Part shown: positions 8,767 to 18,376 of the stretch, piece after piece | Layout of the letters: the number at the start of each line of letters is the position of its first letter | How positions within the stretch are numbered: position 1 is the first letter of the stretch | Source: Flavobacterium urocaniciphilum | GTDB lineage: Bacteria; Bacteroidota; Bacteroidia; Flavobacteriales; Flavobacteriaceae | DNA: 64,000 nucleotides | Direction: 5' to 3' | NCBI RefSeq assembly: GCF_900110615.1 | Contig: NZ_FOEI01000003.1 | Span: 1 to 64,000, forward strand | Translations under genes and position numbers: made by a program | The notes under the pieces: generated by a model | Told to the model about the DNA's origin: nothing | What the model saw: only the letters and a program-made list of their open reading frames with translations | Database searches by the model: none

Positions 8767-9090
8767 ATGAAAAAAATTGTTGTTTTATTTATATTCACGC
8801 TTTTAGCTTGTAGTGAAAATCCAGTAAAAAAACCTAAAAATTTATTGGATGAAGAAACGATGGAAAACATTTTGTTTGATGTTGCCGTTTTACAAGCAGC
8901 GCAGGCTAATTCACCACAAATACTTCAAAACAACAACATTAATCATAAAGATTATATTTATAAAAAATATAAAATTGACAGTGTAACGTTTCATGAAAAC
9001 AACAAATATTATGCTGGTGATGTTAGAAAGTTTAAACACCTTCACAAAAGAATATTAGAACGATTAGAAAAATTACAACAAGCCAAATAA
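8767..9090 (+). CDS. DUF4296 domain-containing lipoprotein
   Basis: A 107-residue protein with a lipoprotein signal peptide (MKKIVVLFIFTLLAC, lipobox cysteine 15) and the DUF4296 pattern: MENILFDVAVLQAA followed by YKKYKIDSVTFHENNKYYA. It is probably anchored in the envelope. The family function is unknown. It follows dihydroorotase by 7 bp and ends the operon at a strong terminator. Confidence 0.88.
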   Translation: MKKIVVLFIFTLLACSENPVKKPKNLLDEETMENILFDVAVLQAAQANSPQILQNNNINHKDYIYKKYKIDSVTFHENNKYYAGDVRKFKHLHKRILERLEKLQQAK

Positions 9091-9091
9091 A

Positions 9092-9120
9092 AAAAGCCAA
9101 ACTCGTAGAGTTTGGCTTTT
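9092..9120 (+). terminator. Terminator after DUF4296, copy 1 of a duplicated hairpin
   Basis: AAAAGCCAAACTC and GAGTTTGGCTTTT form a 13 bp stem with loop GTA. The same stem with loop ATA recurs at 9773-9805. It also lies just past the stop of the minus-strand gene at 9129 and can terminate it. Confidence 0.9.
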
Positions 9121-9128
9121 TTAGTTTA

Positions 9129-9551
9129 TCAATATTCGATTTTTTCTTTTATTTTAAAAATTCCAAAAAGCAAATAAACTACTATTGAAATAGACAAACA
9201 TGAATACAAAAAACGGTTTAAAGAAATAGAATTACTACTAAAATTAGTATCAAACACAAAAGTTAATAACCCAAACAATGTTACAATTATACTCAACAAA
9301 AACAGAAAATGAATTTTATGTTGAACCTTATACTTTTCTATAATTAAAATAGTTAAAAAAACCAACACCATGAAATAACTGAAAATTAAATAAATTCCCA
9401 ATAAAAATCCAACTGAAAAAAATTCATTAAAATCAAATTTTTGAATTTTAAAATTGATAAAATCAATTTTAAATGCGGAAAATAACGAATATAAAAAAGT
9501 ATATACTAATACAGCACAAAGGCTCTTCAAAACAATTTTTAATATTTTCAT
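9129..9551 (-). CDS. Hypothetical four-helix membrane protein, immunity-like position
   Basis: I do not recognise the family. The 140-residue protein has four hydrophobic segments (about residues 5-25, 45-72, 80-102 and 112-132), almost no charged loops and very A/T-rich codons. Its ATG overlaps the stop codon of a 37-codon protein-like fragment (9548-9661), the ATGA coupling typical of toxin-immunity pairs. Gene and fragment lie between two near-identical terminators, as if inserted between DUF4296 and glyS. An immunity protein for a lost polymorphic toxin is one reading; an unrelated small membrane protein is another. Confidence 0.6.
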   Translation of the reverse strand: MKILKIVLKSLCAVLVYTFLYSLFSAFKIDFINFKIQKFDFNEFFSVGFLLGIYLIFSYFMVLVFLTILIIEKYKVQHKIHFLFLLSIIVTLFGLLTFVFDTNFSSNSISLNRFLYSCLSISIVVYLLFGIFKIKEKIEY

Positions 9552-9661
9552 GATAAATTACAACTTAAAGAAGATTTTGGCAGTGTTCCGTTTAAAACAT
9601 TTTTAACTTTATTCCAATCTGGTCTATATTTTTCAGGTGTATTAGTATTTGAAACACCATT
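9548..9661 (-). pseudogene. C-terminal fragment of a larger protein (possible toxin tail)
   Basis: The minus strand reads 37 sense codons from just after an in-frame TAA (complement of 9662-9664) to a TGA that overlaps the ATG of the next gene. The peptide looks like real protein (NTPEKYRPDWNKVKNVL, then NGTLPKSSLSCNLS) and has no start codon. It resembles the last residues of a secreted or RHS-type protein left after the rest was deleted. Identity is unproven. Confidence 0.5.
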
Positions 9662-9772
9662 TTAATATGTATGTTTAATTTTAAAAAATAACGATTCCAA
9701 AACTAAACGAACGTAATAAATTAATTTTCGGGCTTTGCCGTAAATAATGTTAAAATTAATTAGAAAATCAAC
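9662..9772. other. Non-coding stretch upstream of the fragment
   Basis: AT-rich sequence with stops in all frames and a short GGGCTTTGCC segment near 9730. No gene or clear promoter was seen. It separates the gene fragment from the glyS terminator. Confidence 0.5.
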
Positions 9773-9805
9773 AAAAAAGCCAAACTCATAGAGTTTGGCT
9801 TTTTT
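9773..9805 (-). terminator. glyS terminator, copy 2 of a duplicated hairpin
   Basis: AAAAAAGCCAAACTC and GAGTTTGGCTTTTTT form a 15 bp stem with loop ATA, 18 bp after the glyS stop. The stem is the same as at 9092-9120. Confidence 0.9.
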
Positions 9806-9823
9806 GTATTCCTAATATTTTGA

Positions 9824-11365
9824 TTACATTTTCATCAACCAGTTTCTAACTGAAACTTCGTTTTCAATAATGTTTTTCAAATCTGCAATGGCTACTCTTT
9901 CTTGTTGCATTGAATCTCTATGACGAATAGTAACTGTTTTGTCTTCTATAGTTTGATGATCCACAGTAATACAGAAAGGTGTACCTAAAGCATCTTGTCT
10001 TCTGTAACGTCTACCAACTGCATCTTTTTCATCATATGCCACATTGAAATCCCATTTCAAGTCTTCCATAATTTCTTTTGCAATTTCTGGTAAACCGTCT
10101 TTTTTTACTAAAGGTAAAATCGCAGCTTTAGTTGGAGCTAAAACAGAAGGTAAACGTAAAACTGTTCTTGTTGAACCATCTTCTAATGTTTCTTCTTGTA
10201 ACGCTTTTGAGAAAACGGCTAAGAACATTCTGTCTAAACCAACAGAAGTTTCTACTACATAAGGCACATAGTTTTTATTTTCTTCCGTATCGAAATATTG
10301 TAATTTTTTACCTGAGAATTGTTCATGCGCTTTTAAATCGAAATCAGTACGCGAATGAATTCCTTCTAATTCTTTAAATCCGAATGGGAAATTGAATTCG
10401 ATATCCGCAGCAGCGTTAGCATAGTGAGCTAATTTCTCATGATCATGGAAACGGTAATTTTCAGCACCTAATCCTAACGATTTATGCCAATTTAAACGAG
10501 TTGTTTTCCAGTATTCGTACCATTTCATTTCTTCACCTGGTTTCACGAAAAACTGCATTTCCATTTGTTCAAATTCACGCATACGGAAAATAAATTGTCT
10601 TGCAACAATTTCATTTCTAAACGCTTTACCCGTTTGAGCAATTCCGAAAGGAATTTTCATACGACCTGTTTTTTGAACATTTAAAAAGTTTACGAAAATA
10701 CCTTGAGCGGTTTCTGGACGTAAATACAAATCCATTGCAGAATCAGCAGATGCGCCAAGTTTCGTTCCGAACATTAAGTTAAACTGACGTACTTCTGTCC
10801 AATTTTTAGAACCTGAATCCGGACAAGCGATTTCTAATTCTTCAATTAAAAGTTTTACATCGTCTAAATCTCCAGCATCTAAACTTTTAGCCATTCTCGC
10901 TAAAATTTCGTTCTTTTTAGAAAGGTATTCTACAACACGAGGATTAGTTGAAATAAATTCTTGTTCATTGAAAGCATCACCAAAACGAACTCTTGCTTTT
11001 TCGATTTCTTTTTGTGCTTTGATGTTTAATTTTTCGGCATAATCCTCAATTAAAACATCGGCACGATATCTTTTCTTAGAATCTTTGTTGTCAATTAATG
11101 GGTCGTTAAATGCATCAACGTGCCCCGATGCTTTCCAAGTTGTTGGATGCATTAAAATTGCAGCGTCTAAACCTACAATGTTTTCATGCATTTGCACCAT
11201 TGATTTCCACCAATAATCTCTAATGTTTTTCTTTAATTCGACACCATTTTGCGCGTAATCATATACTGCGCTTAAACCGTCATAAATTTCGCTAGAAGGG
11301 AAAATAAATCCATATTCTTTTGCATGCGAAACTACATTCTTAAATAAGTCTTCTTGTTTTGCCAT
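9824..11365 (-). CDS. glyS: Glycine--tRNA ligase (alpha2 type)
   Basis: The 513-residue class II synthetase is the single-chain homodimeric glycyl-tRNA synthetase, which charges tRNA-Gly with glycine. Seen: the N-terminal FIFPSSEIYDGLSAVYDYAQNG (residues 19-40), motif 2 region FRNEIVARQFIFRMREFEQMEMQ near 250, RPETAQGIFVNF near 218, motif 3 VGLDRMFLAVF near 372 and the C-terminal anticodon-binding domain. The start MAKQEDLFKN matches relatives. The -7 box lies four bases from the ATG, so the mRNA is probably leaderless. Confidence 0.98.
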   Translation of the reverse strand: MAKQEDLFKNVVSHAKEYGFIFPSSEIYDGLSAVYDYAQNGVELKKNIRDYWWKSMVQMHENIVGLDAAILMHPTTWKASGHVDAFNDPLIDNKDSKKRYRADVLIEDYAEKLNIKAQKEIEKARVRFGDAFNEQEFISTNPRVVEYLSKKNEILARMAKSLDAGDLDDVKLLIEELEIACPDSGSKNWTEVRQFNLMFGTKLGASADSAMDLYLRPETAQGIFVNFLNVQKTGRMKIPFGIAQTGKAFRNEIVARQFIFRMREFEQMEMQFFVKPGEEMKWYEYWKTTRLNWHKSLGLGAENYRFHDHEKLAHYANAAADIEFNFPFGFKELEGIHSRTDFDLKAHEQFSGKKLQYFDTEENKNYVPYVVETSVGLDRMFLAVFSKALQEETLEDGSTRTVLRLPSVLAPTKAAILPLVKKDGLPEIAKEIMEDLKWDFNVAYDEKDAVGRRYRRQDALGTPFCITVDHQTIEDKTVTIRHRDSMQQERVAIADLKNIIENEVSVRNWLMKM

Positions 11366-11369
11366 GTTG

Positions 11370-11377
11370 CAAAAGTA
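11370..11377 (-). promoter_or_regulatory. -7 box of glyS, leaderless arrangement
   Basis: The complement reads TACTTTTG-caac-ATG. A start of transcription 5-7 bases after the box falls on the initiation codon. Confidence 0.6.
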
Positions 11378-11411
11378 AAAATAGGAAAGGAATTTTAAAA
11401 GGAAATTCTAA

Positions 11412-12212
11412 TTAATTATAATTGAAAATAGTAGAACTAATTTTATTGATTCCAGAATATAGATTTACAATATATTTTCCTTTTAAAGTTTTGTTTTTCT
11501 CTAAGTCGATATAACTACAAACATCTGTAATTTTTTGGCTGTAAGTAAACTTTGCCATCTTACTGTATTTCAAAATAACATTATCTTTTTCATACGTTAA
11601 ATTGTTTACAGAAATGATATCGTTTTTAGGATTAACTACTTGTATAAAAAACTCTTTTTCTCCACTAGCAATATTTACATTTTTATCTAATGTAAAACAA
11701 ACTCTAATTTGTTCAATAGTATTTGATTTTTTAGGAGAAGCATTTTCATTTAAGAATTTTACACCTTTAACTTGTAGATTTGTAACTTCAAATTTTGCAT
11801 CACTTTTAGATTTCTCAACAATATTAAACACTTCCGTTTTAGGTGTAAATTTTACACGTAAACTTTCGTATTCTTTTAGTTTATTTTTAAGTAATTTAAT
11901 AGAATCTTCTATTTTTAAAATTTGTAAGTTAATTTGTGTTATATCTTCAAATTTATTTATAATTTTATCTTCTGATTTAATATTCAATTTAGAAAATGAC
12001 TCATCCGCACTATTGTATATAGAATTTAGTGAATCATATTTGTTTAATATTTCAGATAATTGATTTTGAGTTAATAAACTCTCTTGTTTCAAGGAGTTTT
12101 GAAGTTCATTAGCTTGCTTATTATCTTTATAACTTTTAAAAAGCACTATCAATAAAAAAACTGACAACACAAGTGTAATAAACTTATATTTATTATTCTT
12201 ATTAGAACGCAT
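11412..12212 (-). CDS. Membrane-anchored coiled-coil protein of unknown function
   Basis: The 266-residue protein has one N-terminal membrane helix (residues 9-24: KFITLVLSVFLLIVLF), then a long heptad-like segment rich in E, K, L and N (about 30-125), then a beta-rich C-terminal domain (about 135-266). Similar proteins beside comF and glyS in flavobacteria often carry an unsupported 'chromosome partitioning protein' label. No ATPase motif is present, so I do not use that name. It is divergent from comF, with about 60 bp between the starts. It probably spans the periplasm, anchored in the inner membrane. Confidence 0.75.
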   Translation of the reverse strand: MRSNKNNKYKFITLVLSVFLLIVLFKSYKDNKQANELQNSLKQESLLTQNQLSEILNKYDSLNSIYNSADESFSKLNIKSEDKIINKFEDITQINLQILKIEDSIKLLKNKLKEYESLRVKFTPKTEVFNIVEKSKSDAKFEVTNLQVKGVKFLNENASPKKSNTIEQIRVCFTLDKNVNIASGEKEFFIQVVNPKNDIISVNNLTYEKDNVILKYSKMAKFTYSQKITDVCSYIDLEKNKTLKGKYIVNLYSGINKISSTIFNYN

Positions 12213-12271
12213 TAAAGTAATTTTTTTCCGATTATTTAATTTTTATTTAAATCTAAAATATTTTTTAAAAT

Positions 12272-12976
12272 ATGTTAAATTTTTTCGACAAAATACACAT
12301 AAATCTGTTAAACGTATTGTTTCCCGATTTTTGCAATGGTTGTGCGAAATTATTAATAAATAACGAATCTACAATATGCACTAAATGCCTGCATTTACTG
12401 CCTTTAACACAGCATAACTTACTAAAAGAAAGTGAATTGACACGTGTTTTTAAAGGCATAATACCAATAGAATTTGGAGTAGCAATGATGTATTTTAACA
12501 AAAAAGGTGTTGCACAAAACTTGATTCATAATTTAAAATATAGAAATCAACAAAAAATAGGTACACTCTTAGGAAATATATACGCTCAAGAACTCAAAAA
12601 TCATAAAATTTCAGAAACTGTTGATTATATAATTCCAGTTCCATTACACAAAAAAAGATTTCACGAACGTGGATATAATCAAGTTACCACATTTTGCAAT
12701 GCTATTGGCGAAAATTTAAACATATCGGTTTTAGACAATGTTTTAATTAAAAGAGAATATCTAAAATCTCAAACCAGCAAAAACAAAGAAAACCGATTAG
12801 AAAACAATAAAAATGCTTTTGCAATTGAAAATTATGAGAATTTAAACAACAAACATTTCTTATTAATTGATGATGTATTTACAACTGGCGCTACACTTGA
12901 ATCCTGCGCTAGAGAATTATTAAAAATTGAAAATGCTAAAGTGAGTATACTAACTATAGCTTTTTCACAATCATAA
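12272..12976 (+). CDS. comF: ComF family phosphoribosyltransferase-like protein
   Basis: The 234-residue protein has an N-terminal four-cysteine zinc motif (C21, C24, C36, C39). A type I phosphoribosyltransferase domain follows, with the PRPP loop LLIDDVFTTGATLE near residues 193-206 and the family segment IPVPLHKKRFHERGYNQ near 125. ComF proteins are linked to DNA uptake in transformable bacteria, but their catalytic role is not defined. No other competence gene lies nearby. Confidence 0.9.
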   Translation: MLNFFDKIHINLLNVLFPDFCNGCAKLLINNESTICTKCLHLLPLTQHNLLKESELTRVFKGIIPIEFGVAMMYFNKKGVAQNLIHNLKYRNQQKIGTLLGNIYAQELKNHKISETVDYIIPVPLHKKRFHERGYNQVTTFCNAIGENLNISVLDNVLIKREYLKSQTSKNKENRLENNKNAFAIENYENLNNKHFLLIDDVFTTGATLESCARELLKIENAKVSILTIAFSQS

Positions 12977-13137
12977 ATTTTATTTAAATAGTTATGATTG
13001 AAGTGAATATAATTGTTACTTTGCAGTATTAAATTTCCTTAGAATTTTTGTAATCACTTTAATTAATATTTGTTTTGAAAATTTCAATTTATTAAAAAAA
13101 GTGACTGCATAATTACCGATAAAATGCATTAACACAA

Positions 13138-14736
13138 ATGAAAAAAATAATATTTTTACTTGCCTTTTTCTCTATATTATTTATTAGTTGTGCCAAAAGA
13201 GGTACAATAACAGGCGGACCAAAAGACACTATTGCTCCCGTTATTGTAAAAAGTAACCCAAAAAATTTCAACACAAATTTTACTGGTAATAAAATTAGAA
13301 TTGACTTTAGTGAATATATTAAAGTTAAAGACATCAACAAACAATTAATCATTTCTCCACCTATGGAGAAAGCTCCAACCATAATTCCACAAGGAAGTGC
13401 AAGTAAGTTCATATCAATTACTTTAAATGAAGAATTAAAACCAAATACAACGTATAGTTTTAATTTCGGACAAAGTATTACGGATTATAATGAAGGTATT
13501 CCGTATTCACAATTTAAATATGTATTCTCTACAGGAGCTTATGTAGATTCTTTATCTATTTCTGGAACAATAAAAGATGCTTATGAGAACAAAACAGACG
13601 AATTTGTTTCTGTTATGCTTTATGAAGCCAATACTTTTAACGATTCTTTGGTATACAAACAAAAGCCTATTTATGTCACAAATACTTTAGAAAAAAACAC
13701 CAATTTTAAAATTGAAAACCTTAAAGATGGCGAATATTATTTGGTGGCATTAAAAGATAAAAACAACAACAATACCTTTCAATCTAAATCTGAAAAAATT
13801 GCCTTTTTAAAAGAAAAAATAAAAATACCTTCTGAAAACAATTATACTTTAAAATTATTTTCAGAAAAAAGTGACCTAAAAACATATGTACCTACTCAAG
13901 AATCAAACAACAAACTTTATGTAGGTTATGAAGGAAATGCTAAAAATGTTTCGTTTTTCACTAAAAAAAACAATATTGAAACACCATTAAAATTCACTAA
14001 TCCTGAAAATAAAAAAGCTGACACCTTACAAGTTTTCATTCCGAATAATGCAAAAGATTCTTTAAGCGTGATTGTTAAATCGGACAATTATGAAAAAGAG
14101 TATATGTTAAAACTAAAGACTTTAAAAGTAAGCGATTCTTTAAAAATTACATTAAATCAATTAAGAAACACTAGCTTCTCTGAAAAAGTATCTTTAAGAA
14201 CTACTACACCTATAAAAAGCATTAATCAAAATAAGATTTTCTTAAGAAAAAAAGATTCTTCTTTAGTGCCTTTTTCAACTAAAATTATTGATTTAGAACA
14301 AAAAATTGAATTCGATTTTAAACCTGAAGAAAACGAAAAATACACCTTACAACTATTACCAGGCGCACTTGAAGATGACTATTATATTAAAAATGATAGT
14401 TTACAATTTGAGTTTTCTAAAAATCAAATTAGCGATTATGGAAATTTAAAATTGCGTTTTACCAACATTAAAAGATTTCCTTATGTTGTTGAAATTGTAA
14501 ATACTTCTGGAGAAGTTATTGGAGAGAAAGTTTGTACTAAAGAAACGGAAATGTACTTTGAAGCCATTCAACCAAGTCAATATACCGTTCGATTATATTA
14601 TGATGATAACGGAAATAAAACTTGGGATACCGGTAACTTCAAATTAAAACTGCAACCAGAAGAAATGATATATTTCCAAGGTTTAATTGATGTTAGAGCC
14701 AATTGGGATGTGGATCAGGAATTGGTTTTGGATTAA
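13138..14736 (+). CDS. Ig-like (Big_5) domain lipoprotein
   Basis: The 532-residue protein starts with a lipoprotein signal (cysteine 18 in FISCAKRG), followed by TGGPKDTIAPVIVKSNP, the N-terminus of a widespread Bacteroidota lipoprotein family. Residues 30-135 form an SbsA-type Ig-like (Big_5) domain (IRIDFSEYI, LKPNTTYSFNFG). Further beta-sandwich repeats follow. It is expected on the outer membrane or in the periplasm; its role is unknown. Upstream, TTACTTTG at about 13014-13021 approximates a -7 box. A short repeated intergenic sequence begins three bases after the stop. Confidence 0.85.
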   Translation: MKKIIFLLAFFSILFISCAKRGTITGGPKDTIAPVIVKSNPKNFNTNFTGNKIRIDFSEYIKVKDINKQLIISPPMEKAPTIIPQGSASKFISITLNEELKPNTTYSFNFGQSITDYNEGIPYSQFKYVFSTGAYVDSLSISGTIKDAYENKTDEFVSVMLYEANTFNDSLVYKQKPIYVTNTLEKNTNFKIENLKDGEYYLVALKDKNNNNTFQSKSEKIAFLKEKIKIPSENNYTLKLFSEKSDLKTYVPTQESNNKLYVGYEGNAKNVSFFTKKNNIETPLKFTNPENKKADTLQVFIPNNAKDSLSVIVKSDNYEKEYMLKLKTLKVSDSLKITLNQLRNTSFSEKVSLRTTTPIKSINQNKIFLRKKDSSLVPFSTKIIDLEQKIEFDFKPEENEKYTLQLLPGALEDDYYIKNDSLQFEFSKNQISDYGNLKLRFTNIKRFPYVVEIVNTSGEVIGEKVCTKETEMYFEAIQPSQYTVRLYYDDNGNKTWDTGNFKLKLQPEEMIYFQGLIDVRANWDVDQELVLD

Positions 14737-14738
14737 CT

Positions 14739-14760
14739 CTTCGACAAGCTCAGTGTGACA
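14739..14760. repeat. Dispersed REP-like sequence
   Basis: CTTCGACAAGCTCAGTGTGA is a short sequence I recognise as recurring between genes in many Bacteroidota genomes. Only one copy was noticed in this window. Confidence 0.55.
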
Positions 14761-14762
14761 AA

Positions 14763-15527
14763 TTAAATTAATTGAAAATTATCTTTATCATTTAGAAAAT
14801 TCAAACGATTTCTAGTTTCTAGCATTTTATTTTTATCTAATTCTACTATGAAAATTTCATCGTTTTCTTGTGGCGAAAGCACATAATTTCCTAATTCATC
14901 CACTACTTGAGAATGACCGTTGTATTCTAAATTATTTTGGTCTGTTCCTACTCGATTCACACCAATAGTATACGATAAATTTTCAACAGCACGTGCTTTT
15001 AGTAAAATATCCCAAGCGTTAATGCGTGGTTGAGGCCAACTCGCAACATAAATTAATAAATCGTAATTTTCTGTATTTCGAGAAAAAACTGGAAAACGCA
15101 AATCGTAACAAACCAAAGGACAAATTCTCCAACCTTTATATTCTACAATTAATTTTTCAGTTCCAGCGGTGTAAACCTTTTCTTCACCCGCCAAGGTAAA
15201 CAAATGTCTTTTGTCGTAATGTTGCACTTCTCCGGTTGGAAAAACAAAAACCATACGATTGTGAAAATTATTATTTTCTTGAATTACTAAACTTCCAGTA
15301 ATGGCACAATTTTTAGATTTTGCCATTTCTCTTAACCAAGAAATTGTTTTACCTTCCATTGTTTCAGCCACAGTTGAAGGATTCATGGTAAAACCAGAAG
15401 TAAACATTTCAGGCAACACAATTAAGTCAATTGTATCAGAAATAGAATTGATTTTATCTTCAAATAAGCTTCTATTTGCTTCAGGATTTTCCCAAATTAA
15501 ATGGGTTTGGATAAGTGCTGTTTTCAT
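14763..15527 (-). CDS. Carbon-nitrogen hydrolase, YafV/omega-amidase type
   Basis: The 254-residue protein (from MKTALIQTHL) is a nitrilase superfamily amidase with the complete Glu-Lys-Cys triad: E40 in LPEMFTSGF, the lysine in YDKRHLF near 112 and the cysteine in VCYDLRFPVF near 147. These segments match the YafV/Nit2-like omega-amidases, which hydrolyse alpha-ketoglutaramate or alpha-ketosuccinamate after glutamine or methionine transamination. The exact substrate is inferred. The start at 15527 is chosen over one ten codons upstream, because the family begins directly with the first beta strand and the extra codons run into the sdhB terminator. Confidence 0.88.
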   Translation of the reverse strand: MKTALIQTHLIWENPEANRSLFEDKINSISDTIDLIVLPEMFTSGFTMNPSTVAETMEGKTISWLREMAKSKNCAITGSLVIQENNNFHNRMVFVFPTGEVQHYDKRHLFTLAGEEKVYTAGTEKLIVEYKGWRICPLVCYDLRFPVFSRNTENYDLLIYVASWPQPRINAWDILLKARAVENLSYTIGVNRVGTDQNNLEYNGHSQVVDELGNYVLSPQENDEIFIVELDKNKMLETRNRLNFLNDKDNFQLI

Positions 15528-15546
15528 AAATGTAAAGCTATAAAAA

Positions 15547-15570
15547 AACGCAATCAAAATTGATTGCGTT
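15547..15570 (-). terminator. Terminator of the sdhCAB operon
   Basis: AACGCAATCAA and TTGATTGCGTT form an 11 bp stem followed on the minus strand by TTTTTTTA, 23 bp after the sdhB stop. Confidence 0.9.
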
Positions 15571-15592
15571 CTTAAATTTTATTTGAAATTTA

Positions 15593-16354
15593 TTATTTCA
15601 TACTTGCTTTTAAATATTCTCTATTCATACGAGCGATATTTTCTAAAGAAATTCCTTTCGGACATTCTACTTCACAAGCTCCAGTATTGGTACAGTTTCC
15701 GAAACCTTCTTCGTCCATTTGACGTACCATGTTTAAAACACGTTGTGTGGCTTCCACTTGACCTTGTGGTAATAAAGCGTATTGAGAAACTTTAGCTCCA
15801 ACAAATAACATTGCTGAACCGTTTTTACAAGTTGCTACACAAGCTCCACATCCAATACATGCTGCTGCTTCGAAAGCTTTATCTGCATCTTGTTTGTTAA
15901 TTGGAGTTGCATTCGCATCAATCGTATTCCCTGAAGTATTTACAGAAACGAAACCACCTGCTTGTTGAATTCTATCAAAAGAACTTCTATCTACAACTAA
16001 ATCTTTTACAACTGGGAAGGCTTTACTTCTCCATGGTTCAATAAAGATCGTTTCCCCATCTTTAAATTTACGCATGTGTAACTGACAAGTTGTTGTTCCA
16101 GTATCTGGTCCGTGCGCTCTACCGTTAATGTATAACGAACACATTCCACAAATACCTTCACGACAATCGTGATCAAATGCAACAGGTTCTTGTTGGTTAT
16201 TTACTAATTGCTCATTCAATTGGTCTAACATTTCTAAGAATGAACTATCTGTAGAAACATTATCCAATTTGTATGTTTCCATTTTACCTTTTTCTTTAGC
16301 GTTTTTCTGACGCCAAATTTTTAGGTTTATATTGATATTTTTTTTCGTAGCCAT
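15593..16354 (-). CDS. sdhB: Succinate dehydrogenase/fumarate reductase iron-sulfur subunit
   Basis: This subunit passes electrons from SdhA flavin to the membrane quinone site. The 253-residue protein has the N-terminal [2Fe-2S] cysteines (CREGICGMC then TTTC, residues 64-93) and the C-terminal clusters [12 protein letters not shown] near 162 and [14 protein letters not shown] near 221. The longer spacing between the C-terminal motifs is that of the Bacteroidota/Bacillus-type enzyme with a single cytochrome b subunit. It is the last gene of sdhCAB, 6 bp after sdhA. Confidence 0.97.
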   Translation of the reverse strand: MATKKNININLKIWRQKNAKEKGKMETYKLDNVSTDSSFLEMLDQLNEQLVNNQQEPVAFDHDCREGICGMCSLYINGRAHGPDTGTTTCQLHMRKFKDGETIFIEPWRSKAFPVVKDLVVDRSSFDRIQQAGGFVSVNTSGNTIDANATPINKQDADKAFEAAACIGCGACVATCKNGSAMLFVGAKVSQYALLPQGQVEATQRVLNMVRQMDEEGFGNCTNTGACEVECPKGISLENIARMNREYLKASMK

Positions 16355-16360
16355 AATTTC

Positions 16361-18370
16361 TTATTTATAATTTCTAGCAGCAATTTTGATAAACTCGTAT
16401 TTCAATTCTTCTTTATGAAGTACTGATTTACTTGCGTCGCTTCCGTTGTATTCCCAAGCAGCAACATAAGCGAAGTTTTCATCATCACGTAATGTTTCAC
16501 CTTCAGCATCTTGATATTCTTCACGGAAATGTCCACCACAAGATTCTTTACGTAATAAAGCATCTTTTGCCATTAATTGACCTAATTCCATAAAGTCAGC
16601 AACACGTAAAGCTTTTTCTAATTCTTGATTGAATTCATTCGCAGCACCTGGAACAAATACATCGTTATAGAATTCTTCTCTTAATTTACCAATTTCTTCA
16701 ATTGCTTCTGTTAAACCTTTTTCATTTCTAGCCATACCAACTTTATTCCACATAATTAAACCAAGTTTTTTGTGGAAATAATCAACCGACTTTGTTCCTT
16801 TATTATTGATGAACTGATCGATAGATTGGCGAACTGCATTTTCAGCTTCTACGAATTCTGGTGAATCAGTAGAGATTTTTCCTGTTCTGATTTCGTCTGC
16901 TAAATAGTTAGAAACTGTGTATGGTAATACGAAATAACCATCCGCTAAACCTTGCATTAATGCAGAAGCTCCTAAACGGTTAGCTCCGTGATCAGAGAAG
17001 TTAGCTTCTCCTGCAACGAAACATCCTGGAATAGATGACATTAAGTTATAATCAACCCAAACACCACCCATTGTATAGTGTACTGCTGGATAAATTTTCA
17101 TCGGTGTTTCGTATGGATTTTCGTCAGTAATTTTTTCATACATCGTGAATAAGTTACCGTACTTTTCTTCCACCCATTTTTTACCTAATTCTTGAATTTT
17201 AGCATCTGATGGATTATGATCCCCTTGAGTATATGCAGCTTGTTTTCCTTTGCTGATAATTTCAGAAGCGAAATCTAAATAAACTCCTTCATTTGTATCG
17301 TTTGCTTCAATTCCGTAACCAGCATCACAACGCTCTTTAGCCGCACGAGAAGCTACGTCACGAGGTACTAAGTTACCAAAAGCAGGATATCTTCTTTCTA
17401 AGTAGTAATCTCTATCTTCTTCAGCAATTTGAGTTGGCTTTAATTTACCAGCTCTAATTGCTTCTGCATCTTCAATTTTTGCAGGAACCCAAATACGACC
17501 CGAGTTACGTAATGATTCAGACATTAACGTTAATTTCGACTGATTTGTTCCGTGTACTGGAATACATGTTGGGTGAATTTGTACATAACAAGGGTTTGCA
17601 AAATGTGCTCCTTTTTTATGGATTTTCCACGCAGCAGTTACGTTACTTCCCATTGCATTTGTAGATAAGAAATATACATTTCCGTAACCACCAGTAGCAA
17701 TAATAACCGCATGCGCTGAATGTCTTTCTAATTCACCAGTAATTAAATTACGAGCAATAATTCCACGAGCTTTACCATCTACTTGCACTAAATCAAGCAT
17801 TTCATGACGGTTATACATTTTTACATTTCCTAAACCAATTTGTCTAGATAATGCAGAATACGCTCCTAATAATAATTGTTGACCAGTTTGTCCAGCAGCA
17901 TAAAAAGTACGTTGTACTTGTGTTCCACCGAATGAACGGTTGTCTAATAATCCGCCGTAATCACGAGCAAAAGGTACACCTTGAGCTACACATTGGTCGA
18001 TAATATTTGCTGAAACCTCTGCTAAACGGTGAACGTTTGCTTCACGCGCACGGTAGTCACCACCTTTAATTGTATCATAGAATAGTCTGTACGTACTATC
18101 TCCATCATTTTGATAATTTTTTGCAGCGTTAATACCTCCTTGAGCAGCAATTGAGTGTGCTCTACGTGGAGAATCTTGGAAGCAAAAAGCTTTTACGTTG
18201 TAACCCATTTCACCAAGAGAAGCAGCAGCTGAAGCACCTGCTAAACCTGTTCCTACAACAATTACATCGATTTTTGGTCTGTTATTTGGAGCAACCAATT
18301 TAAGATTGTTCTTATGATTGGTCCATTTTTCTGAAATATGACCTTGAGGAATTTTAGAATCTAATGCCAT
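16361..18370 (-). CDS. sdhA: Succinate dehydrogenase/fumarate reductase flavoprotein subunit
   Basis: The 669-residue catalytic subunit oxidises succinate to fumarate in the TCA cycle. It has the FAD Rossmann motif [20 protein letters not shown] (residues 37-56) and the covalent-FAD segment [15 protein letters not shown] near 72. It also has the substrate-site HPTCIP near 260 and the [10 protein letters not shown] segment near 459. Its length and sequence are of the Bacteroidota type working with a di-heme single-chain SdhC. It is the middle gene of the operon, 6 bp from each neighbour. Confidence 0.98.
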   Translation of the reverse strand: MALDSKIPQGHISEKWTNHKNNLKLVAPNNRPKIDVIVVGTGLAGASAAASLGEMGYNVKAFCFQDSPRRAHSIAAQGGINAAKNYQNDGDSTYRLFYDTIKGGDYRAREANVHRLAEVSANIIDQCVAQGVPFARDYGGLLDNRSFGGTQVQRTFYAAGQTGQQLLLGAYSALSRQIGLGNVKMYNRHEMLDLVQVDGKARGIIARNLITGELERHSAHAVIIATGGYGNVYFLSTNAMGSNVTAAWKIHKKGAHFANPCYVQIHPTCIPVHGTNQSKLTLMSESLRNSGRIWVPAKIEDAEAIRAGKLKPTQIAEEDRDYYLERRYPAFGNLVPRDVASRAAKERCDAGYGIEANDTNEGVYLDFASEIISKGKQAAYTQGDHNPSDAKIQELGKKWVEEKYGNLFTMYEKITDENPYETPMKIYPAVHYTMGGVWVDYNLMSSIPGCFVAGEANFSDHGANRLGASALMQGLADGYFVLPYTVSNYLADEIRTGKISTDSPEFVEAENAVRQSIDQFINNKGTKSVDYFHKKLGLIMWNKVGMARNEKGLTEAIEEIGKLREEFYNDVFVPGAANEFNQELEKALRVADFMELGQLMAKDALLRKESCGGHFREEYQDAEGETLRDDENFAYVAAWEYNGSDASKSVLHKEELKYEFIKIAARNYK

Positions 18371-18376
18371 ATATTT

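Noticed and set aside
11412..12212. ParA-type chromosome partitioning protein
   Set aside because: No Walker A or other ATPase motif; the sequence is a membrane helix plus coiled coil.
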